A DNA stretch of 64,000 nt from positions 219,932 to 283,931 of the forward strand of contig ASRH01000001.1 in the NCBI GenBank assembly GCA_000565255.1. Reading direction: 5' to 3'. How positions within the stretch are numbered: the first letter of the stretch is position 1; every line of letters begins with the position of its first letter. The position numbers and the translations under genes were made by a program. The DNA is from Candidatus Aramenus sulfurataquae (GTDB lineage: Archaea; Thermoproteota; Thermoprotei_A; Sulfolobales; Sulfolobaceae). Of the stretch, positions 58,887 through 64,000 are shown piece by piece. A model generated the notes under the pieces. It made no database searches and was not told where the DNA came from. It saw nothing but the letters and a program-made list of their open reading frames with translations.

Positions 58887-59894
58887 CTAAAGCTTTATAG
58901 TATCTTTATAGCCCCTCTTTTTAAGTTCTTCCCTTGCCATCTGCGTCCCCTTGACCATTGAGACGAGCTTTTGGAACGCCAGTTTCCTTGGAAGGAGCTT
59001 GAGACCGCAGTCCGGGTTTATCCATACCTTCTCTGGCTCAAAGTAATTTAGGGTGTTAAGTATGTCCTTCATTACTTCCTCTGGAGTCTCCACTCTTTTA
59101 CTGTGAACGTCTATAACGCCAACTCCTATCTCCTTAGAATAGTTGTACTTCTTGAAGAGCTCTAGGGGTTCGTAGTCGTATATCTTTAACGCGAAGTTTA
59201 TTTGGTCCACCTTAAAGTCGTTAAGGTAAGGCGCAACGATCTTGTAATCGCCGTAACATACGTGCATTACCAGTTTGGCGTTTATCCCCTTTAAGGACTC
59301 GTTAACGACGTCTACAGCCCATTCTACGTCTTCCTTTGTCGAGTGTATTGCAGGCTCGTCGATCTGGATTATCCTAGCTCCTGCCTCAACGAGGTTGTGA
59401 AGTTCCTTATTTATGACCTTAGCTAAGTCGTAGGCTAAATCTTGCCTGGTCTTGTAGTACTCGTTATAAGACCAATATGCCAGCGTATAAGGCCCAGTTA
59501 TGGTTATCTTTACGTTTTCCGTGTACGAGATTGACTTAGTGTAAAGGAACTCGTCCACCAGTAATGGGGACTTGTACTCCACCTTCGAAACCACTGCTGG
59601 CTTAACGTAGTAGGCAGTTCCCCACACTCTCACTGGTCCGTAAAATCTGAACCCTCCAAGTCTTTCGGCAAAGAACTCCACCATTTCATCCCTTTTTACC
59701 TCACCGTCGGTAGGAACGTCGACTCCTGCTAGCTGATGATCCCTCATTATCGCGAGGGCAGCGTCGTTGAAGGCCTCCGTCATTTCCTCGTCGTCCAGCT
59801 TCCCTGCCTTATGTAGCCTTATCGCTTCTCTTAACCACTTGGGCCTTGGGTAACTTCCTATCACAGTTGTGGGCAATATTGGGAGCTCAGCCAT
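58887..59894 (-). CDS. metE: Methionine synthase (MetE catalytic module)
   Basis: 335 aa, core-type cobalamin-independent synthase. [10 protein letters not shown] start, IDEPAIHS, zinc ligands His/Cys in MHVCYGDY (about 210) and the terminal Cys in WINPDCGLK (about 298). Archaeal core enzymes take methyl groups from methylcobalamin or a corrinoid protein rather than methyl-folate. Overlaps the next module by 8 bases. Confidence 0.94.
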   Translation of the reverse strand: MAELPILPTTVIGSYPRPKWLREAIRLHKAGKLDDEEMTEAFNDAALAIMRDHQLAGVDVPTDGEVKRDEMVEFFAERLGGFRFYGPVRVWGTAYYVKPAVVSKVEYKSPLLVDEFLYTKSISYTENVKITITGPYTLAYWSYNEYYKTRQDLAYDLAKVINKELHNLVEAGARIIQIDEPAIHSTKEDVEWAVDVVNESLKGINAKLVMHVCYGDYKIVAPYLNDFKVDQINFALKIYDYEPLELFKKYNYSKEIGVGVIDVHSKRVETPEEVMKDILNTLNYFEPEKVWINPDCGLKLLPRKLAFQKLVSMVKGTQMAREELKKRGYKDTIKL

Positions 59895-60861
59895 GGTACA
59901 TCGACCTCGCTTTGGCTAATAGGTTTATCTTCCTTTTGGCTATAATTTCTGGAATGAAGTCCATGGGAGCCGAATTTCCTATTAGTACCTCCTCTGCTCC
60001 TTTTTCGTACGCCTTCCTTGCCAAGTTAACTATGGTGGAAGGCCTCTCCAGCTTCGTGTTCCTAGTGTTGAGCACGCCAAGGAAGACTTTCTTGCCCTTG
60101 AAATATTTATAGATCACTCCCAGCTTGTTTTTGTTCTCTATTACGTCTAAGCCCACTACGTCTACGGGCAAACTGAAGAGAAGGTCAAGTCTCCTGGAGT
60201 TAACGTAAAAGTACGTTATCAAGTGCTTTTCAGCCCTTATCCCATCAAACAATGTGGAGTACAGCTCTGGGACCTTCTGGAGAATGTCGCCCTTTATTCC
60301 TTTGTCAAATATTGCAGGTTCGTGGATTTCTAGCGCGTCCACTACTTTTTCAACCTCTTTGATAACCTTGTTGGTCTCTGTAACGTAATCCTTCATGATC
60401 TCTACTGGATCCTTGTAGTACTTGTCCTCGGAAAACTGTAAGTAACTTAATGGTCCCAAGATGACTGCCTTCAGCCTAGAACTTACTTTAGACTCGCTCA
60501 TCAACTTCTTGGACGCTTGTAGGTACTCGACGTAATCCTTCGTCTTTGCCTCTAGCCTAGACCTTATCACAGGCCTCCGGTAGTAAAAGTTGTTGTCGTA
60601 GAACCTCATTAAGTCCCCTTTTTCTGCACCAGCTAGGTATGAGAAGGTTACATCGACTACATCATCCCATCTGAACATTCCGTCTGTTGTGTAGTCTGCA
60701 CTAACGTTCTTCACTAGTTCGAAGAACTTTTGCGTCTGCTTGCTTATGTACTCCTCTAACTTATCTTGGCTGATCTTGTTTGACCTATACCTCGATATTG
60801 CCTTGCCTAACGAAATTGGCTTTGGGTAACTCCCCACTATAGAGACCTTAAACTTTATCAC
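59887..60861 (-). CDS. MetE N-terminal-like module, zinc ligands missing
   Basis: 324 aa with the same barrel: [28 protein letters not shown], but the strand that should carry the zinc His/Cys reads [10 protein letters not shown], and the final NPDCG is replaced by LNTRNTKLE. It corresponds to the non-catalytic N-terminal half of bacterial MetE. Likely partners the downstream catalytic module. ATG overlaps pcn3 stop (ATGA). Confidence 0.85.
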   Translation of the reverse strand: MIKFKVSIVGSYPKPISLGKAISRYRSNKISQDKLEEYISKQTQKFFELVKNVSADYTTDGMFRWDDVVDVTFSYLAGAEKGDLMRFYDNNFYYRRPVIRSRLEAKTKDYVEYLQASKKLMSESKVSSRLKAVILGPLSYLQFSEDKYYKDPVEIMKDYVTETNKVIKEVEKVVDALEIHEPAIFDKGIKGDILQKVPELYSTLFDGIRAEKHLITYFYVNSRRLDLLFSLPVDVVGLDVIENKNKLGVIYKYFKGKKVFLGVLNTRNTKLERPSTIVNLARKAYEKGAEEVLIGNSAPMDFIPEIIAKRKINLLAKARSMYHG

Positions 60862-61598
60862 CCCAACTGCGGAGCTAAGAGGTATATTACACTACCCCCG
60901 GCTTCCGTATTAAACTCTAACTGTAAAGGCTTTTGGGAAGAGAAGGCAACTTTCATGCTTCCAGACAGCTTTGTTAAGCTTATGACGTCGCTCAAGTAGT
61001 CAGAGGAATAGTCGGACTGAGTAGGCTTGGTTATCTCAATATCCTGCAGGCTGCCAGCGTCCTTAGAGAGCTCTACCTCGGCTTCAGCCTCCCCTTTGCT
61101 CTTGAGCTTTATCCCGTTCTCGTCAGCCTCCAGTTCTACTAACTCGCTCACGGAAGCTATCTCCTCTACCCCCTTCTTAAAGGCGCTTGACAGCACATTT
61201 GCCTTAACGTCAAACTCCAAGCTCAGCTGTGGTAGCTCTGGAGGAGAAACGTCAATGTTCCTCAGCGTGAATTCTTTAGGATAACTTCCAAGGATCCTCA
61301 CAGTAACTTGGGACACATCTGTGGACTCTATCTGAAGTTCCTCCTTTCTCCGTGCAGTAGATAGCACCTTCAGCAAGTACTGAGTGTTAAATCCAAAATT
61401 TACCTCTTGCTCTACGTCGTATTCCTTGAACTCCTCTTTAGGAAAGCTCAGCTTTAGCAAGGAGACGTGTGCCCTATCTATCGCCTCAAGCTCTATCCCC
61501 TCTGGCTTGAACTTAAGCGAGGCTTCGTCCACCAACTTTGAGAGGACAGAGATTATCGTCTTAAAGTTCCTCACGTCTTCGTAGGAAACTCTCATCAC
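60858..61598 (-). CDS. pcn3: PCNA sliding clamp subunit (PCNA3 type)
   Basis: 246 aa. [26 protein letters not shown], the interdomain region, and the C-terminal VIYLLAPQ that binds PIP boxes. Sulfolobales use a PCNA1-2-3 heterotrimer; sequence and position next to metE match, from memory, SSO0405 (PCNA3). Heads an operon with both MetE modules. Confidence 0.94.
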   Translation of the reverse strand: MMRVSYEDVRNFKTIISVLSKLVDEASLKFKPEGIELEAIDRAHVSLLKLSFPKEEFKEYDVEQEVNFGFNTQYLLKVLSTARRKEELQIESTDVSQVTVRILGSYPKEFTLRNIDVSPPELPQLSLEFDVKANVLSSAFKKGVEEIASVSELVELEADENGIKLKSKGEAEAEVELSKDAGSLQDIEITKPTQSDYSSDYLSDVISLTKLSGSMKVAFSSQKPLQLEFNTEAGGSVIYLLAPQLG

Positions 61599-61680
61599 TC
61601 ACAATTTCCCTAAGGGCTTATATTATCTTTTTTGGATGATATACGGAAATATTATTAGAGAAGTCATTGACGTATTATCG

Positions 61681-62982
61681 ATGAGAGTCCCTAGGTTACT
61701 CATTTCCTCCGATAGGAGCGACTCGGGAAAGACGCTTATCACTTCTGGAATACTCAAGGCACTGAGCAAGAGGATGAGGGTAAGGGGCTTTAAGGCCGGA
61801 CCAGACTTCATAGACCCTGGTTATCACAAGTTGGCCTCAGGATCACCCTCCATCAACCTTGACTTATTTATCATGGGAAAGGAGAACGTGATAAAGAGCC
61901 TGTGCAAGTACTCAAAGGATAAAGACATTTCGGTCATTGAGGGGGTAATGGGGCTTTACGACGGAGTTGAGACCGAGTACAGCACTTATAAGCTCTCAGA
62001 GGATACTAGAACGCCTATAGTACTCGTCATTGACTGCTACAACGTAGGGAGTACTGTCGGAGCCATAGTGAAGGGTCTCGTCTCTTATAAGAACGCCAAC
62101 GTGAAGGGCGTTATACTAAACAGAGTAGCCTCCCAGACTCACTTTACTTATTGTAGAAACTCCATCGAAGGCGTAAAGGTTCTAGGCTATATACCGTTCT
62201 CAAAGGAACTTAGCGTACCCTCAAGGCACTTGGGACTATTCACGGTGGAGAGCAATAGGGAAGCTGAGAAGGCCATATCGAAGGCGGCAGAGCTGGTGGA
62301 AAACTACGTGGACCTGGACTCCCTAGTTGAAATAGCTAAAGAAAGCTCGGAAATTGAGTGCCCAGATGATGATCATCAGCAAGAAACTAGCAAAAAGGTG
62401 GCCGCAATAGCCTACGATGAGGCGTTTAACTTTTACTACTACGAGAACTTAGACAGGATAAGCAAAAGGTATGAGTTGAGGTTCTTTAGCCCGTTGAATG
62501 GTGACGTAGTAGAAGGGGCAGACTTCATCTATATTGGAGGGGGATACCCAGAGCTGTTTATGGAAGAACTAGAAAAGTCCAAGACGAAGGAGTGGGTAAA
62601 GAGGGAGTCGGAAAGGGGGAAACCCGTATTAGGGGAGTGCGGCGGACTAATGTTCCTTTCCAGCAATTTAATAAAGAACGGCAGGAAGTTCAAAATGGCC
62701 GGGGTATTTGATATCGACATAGAGACTTCAGGCAAGCTTACTTTGGGTTACACTGAGCTTCTCGCAGTCAAGGATTCTTTCATAACTGACAAGGGAAAGC
62801 TAATTAGGGGTCACGAATTCCACGTGTCTTACCCTATAAGGGTAAGCGAAGAGGAGTTTGCGTTCGAGAATAAGAGGGGTAAAGGCATTCTAAACGGAAA
62901 AGACGGCGTTATGTCAAAAAACACGTTGGGCACTTACACCCATTTCCACTTCTCTATTGTTGAGAAGAGGACTGTTTTTTAA
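61681..62982 (+). CDS. cbiA: Cobyrinate a,c-diamide synthase
   Basis: 433 aa from ATG 61681, with an ATATTATTAG element about 25-30 bases upstream. N-terminal ATPase [18 protein letters not shown] (P-loop variant) and [14 protein letters not shown]-terminal class I glutamine amidotransferase with nucleophile Cys in [12 protein letters not shown]. Amidates the corrin ring at a and c. Convergent overlap of 29 bases with the membrane protein gene. Confidence 0.95.
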   Translation: MRVPRLLISSDRSDSGKTLITSGILKALSKRMRVRGFKAGPDFIDPGYHKLASGSPSINLDLFIMGKENVIKSLCKYSKDKDISVIEGVMGLYDGVETEYSTYKLSEDTRTPIVLVIDCYNVGSTVGAIVKGLVSYKNANVKGVILNRVASQTHFTYCRNSIEGVKVLGYIPFSKELSVPSRHLGLFTVESNREAEKAISKAAELVENYVDLDSLVEIAKESSEIECPDDDHQQETSKKVAAIAYDEAFNFYYYENLDRISKRYELRFFSPLNGDVVEGADFIYIGGGYPELFMEELEKSKTKEWVKRESERGKPVLGECGGLMFLSSNLIKNGRKFKMAGVFDIDIETSGKLTLGYTELLAVKDSFITDKGKLIRGHEFHVSYPIRVSEEEFAFENKRGKGILNGKDGVMSKNTLGTYTHFHFSIVEKRTVF

Positions 62983-63709
62983 GTTCTAGCTTCTTAACTC
63001 TCTCTATAAAATCCAGTACCTTATCTACGTCGTTACTGTAAAGCCTTACCTTATAGGGCATCTTGGCTTGAGTAGAATCAATTTCGACGAAGCGCTTCTC
63101 CTTATTCACGACTATGTTGGAGTTTAACAAGTGCTTTGCGTGAAGGAACATCGACATACCCCCAGAGGACATGATGCCCTTTTCCGTTATCTTGTAAGAG
63201 ACTGGAGCCATTACGCTTAACGATGCTGGTCTTACTATCCTCCTGAACACGAAGAACGCGAACAAGTAAAGCGCCTCAAAGTAGACCAAGTAAACTAAAA
63301 GTCTATATAGAGCTACTTGAGCATCGGCAATCTTAGTAACGTTTGAGTAAAGAAAGTAAATTGCAACCAAGTAGACGAGGTAAATGCCCAGCATACTAAA
63401 GCTCCTCTTGGCGAACTTAGTGTACTCTTCTACGTACTCCTTATCCTTATTTATTATGTCGGAAACGTTCTTTTCCTCATACAACACCCTAGAACTGGAG
63501 ATCTCGTATAATAGCTTCCTGTCCCTTAAGAGTGGGTTCGACTTGGACATCATGTAAAACGTTAGTCCTGTGAAGAACACAAAATATAATGCTACTACCT
63601 CAATGAAGTACTGCGGTCTATACGTCAGTACGAAAGAGAGCGCTACAAGGTAAACTTGGCTAATTAACGCGTATTTCCAGTTGTACGGGTTTATGGTTGT
63701 CGAAGACAT
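62954..63709 (-). CDS. Membrane protein, possibly DUF2208 family
   Basis: 251 aa. Four predicted TM helices as two hairpins (about 13-32/36-53 and 105-122/134-155), a charged loop between them and a cytosolic C-terminal domain rich in Lys. I think of the crenarchaeal DUF2208 family but cannot confirm it. Function unknown. Confidence 0.65.
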   Translation of the reverse strand: MSSTTINPYNWKYALISQVYLVALSFVLTYRPQYFIEVVALYFVFFTGLTFYMMSKSNPLLRDRKLLYEISSSRVLYEEKNVSDIINKDKEYVEEYTKFAKRSFSMLGIYLVYLVAIYFLYSNVTKIADAQVALYRLLVYLVYFEALYLFAFFVFRRIVRPASLSVMAPVSYKITEKGIMSSGGMSMFLHAKHLLNSNIVVNKEKRFVEIDSTQAKMPYKVRLYSNDVDKVLDFIERVKKLELKKQSSSQQ

Positions 63710-63751
63710 ACTTATCTCAATTATATTAATTGTGTGTTTATATTGTTATGT

Positions 63752-64000
63752 ATGAGTAAGTACGCCGTTCTGCCATTTATTGTATTGGTTCTTTTGAGCA
63801 TCCCGTCAATGGGGTACGTTTACAGCTATACTTTCACGTACTCCCAGAGCACGTTCATTTACTCTAAGATAAACGTTGAGGTGATATCCCTTAACTACTT
63901 CAACTTCTCAGTGACGAATAGGACTAACGGTATTTGGGTATATTTACCTCAAGGTTTCTCTATAAAAAATATCTCTTTATACAATTTTACCATAAGTTTT
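63752..64000 (+). CDS. Secreted or membrane protein, 3' truncated by window edge
   Basis: ATG 63752 with TTATATTA (63721-63728) about 27 bases upstream. The first 83 codons show a signal peptide/TM helix (YAVLPFIVLVLLSIPSMG) followed by Tyr/Ser/Asn-rich beta strands with several N-x-S/T sites, typical of Sulfolobales extracellular proteins. The frame is open to the edge. Confidence 0.7.
   Translation, partial: MSKYAVLPFIVLVLLSIPSMGYVYSYTFTYSQSTFIYSKINVEVISLNYFNFSVTNRTNGIWVYLPQGFSIKNISLYNFTISF

Noticed and set aside
62370..62400. GATGATGATCATCAG as box C or operator
   Set aside because: It lies inside the conserved cbiA coding region with no partner boxes at sRNA spacing.

Overview
The window is a chromosomal segment of a crenarchaeon of the order Sulfolobales. 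The evidence is a GINS23-MCM pair, an Orc1/Cdc6-2-type protein, one subunit of the heterotrimeric PCNA, an ESCRT-III (CdvB) division protein, reverse gyrase, a TFB with a reduced zinc ribbon, and short or absent leaders with TATA boxes about 25-30 bases before ATG/GTG/TTG starts. Base composition looks intermediate, richer in G+C than Saccharolobus or Sulfurisphaera and closer to Metallosphaera, but I cannot fix the genus by reading. Coding density is very high. Most neighbours overlap by a few bases and I see no intact transposon, CRISPR array or prophage.

Layout. 1-8.4 kb is a replication and repair block: rfcL (cut by the window edge), moaC, a small winged helix protein, orc1-2, a THUMP protein, gins23-mcm, carS and a RadA paralogue. 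8.4-11.9 kb holds tmk, small conserved archaeal proteins, tRNA-Leu, a nucleotidyltransferase, a GTPase-less EF-Tu-like protein and tRNA-Gly. 11.9-12.35 kb is decayed DNA with a PaREP1 relic and a candidate C/D box sRNA. 12.35-25.6 kb has a second HerA/NurA-type pair, the thiamine regulator ThiR, an RND exporter, two adjacent intramembrane proteases, Fap7, Mrp, LysE, DUF72, a triple-HTH protein and trpS. 25.6-29.1 kb has CdvB1, AlaX, GtrA, a CobD-like enzyme and its regulator. 29.2-30.3 kb is a tRNA region (intron-bearing tRNA-Glu, tRNA-Gln) with degraded coding sequence. 30.3-41.2 kb is an information-processing block: tfb1, eIF1, rpo12, speB, glyS, the splicing endonuclease, thi4, S24e, S27ae, Kae1, Bud32 and an ITPase. 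41.2-64 kb has A-type ATPase subunits, trmI, TrmB, S25e, a pseudo-nitrilase, reverse gyrase, VAT/Cdc48, apgM, a second C/D box sRNA, the eIF2-gamma/PIN/Rpo7/Spt4/dephospho-CoA kinase operon, S6e, S15, a split MetE, PCNA3 and cobalamin genes.

How the parts connect. The window holds the clamp loader, one clamp subunit, the helicase and its GINS partner, plus recombination ATPases. It also carries an RNA-maturation theme: a tRNA-Glu with a D-loop intron, the splicing endonuclease, TrmI, KEOPS kinase and Kae1, and two C/D box sRNA candidates. One guide of the sRNA at 54.4 kb is complementary over ten bases to the anticodon arm of the tRNA-Glu in this window and, by the N+5 rule, would direct methylation of U34. 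A thiamine theme links ThiR (14.8 kb) with Thi4 (37.7 kb), whose TATA box is embedded in a perfect 17-bp inverted repeat. CbiX, CbiA, a CobD-like enzyme and MetE fit corrinoid-dependent methionine synthesis.

Comparisons with Saccharolobus solfataricus gene numbers are from memory and are marked as such.
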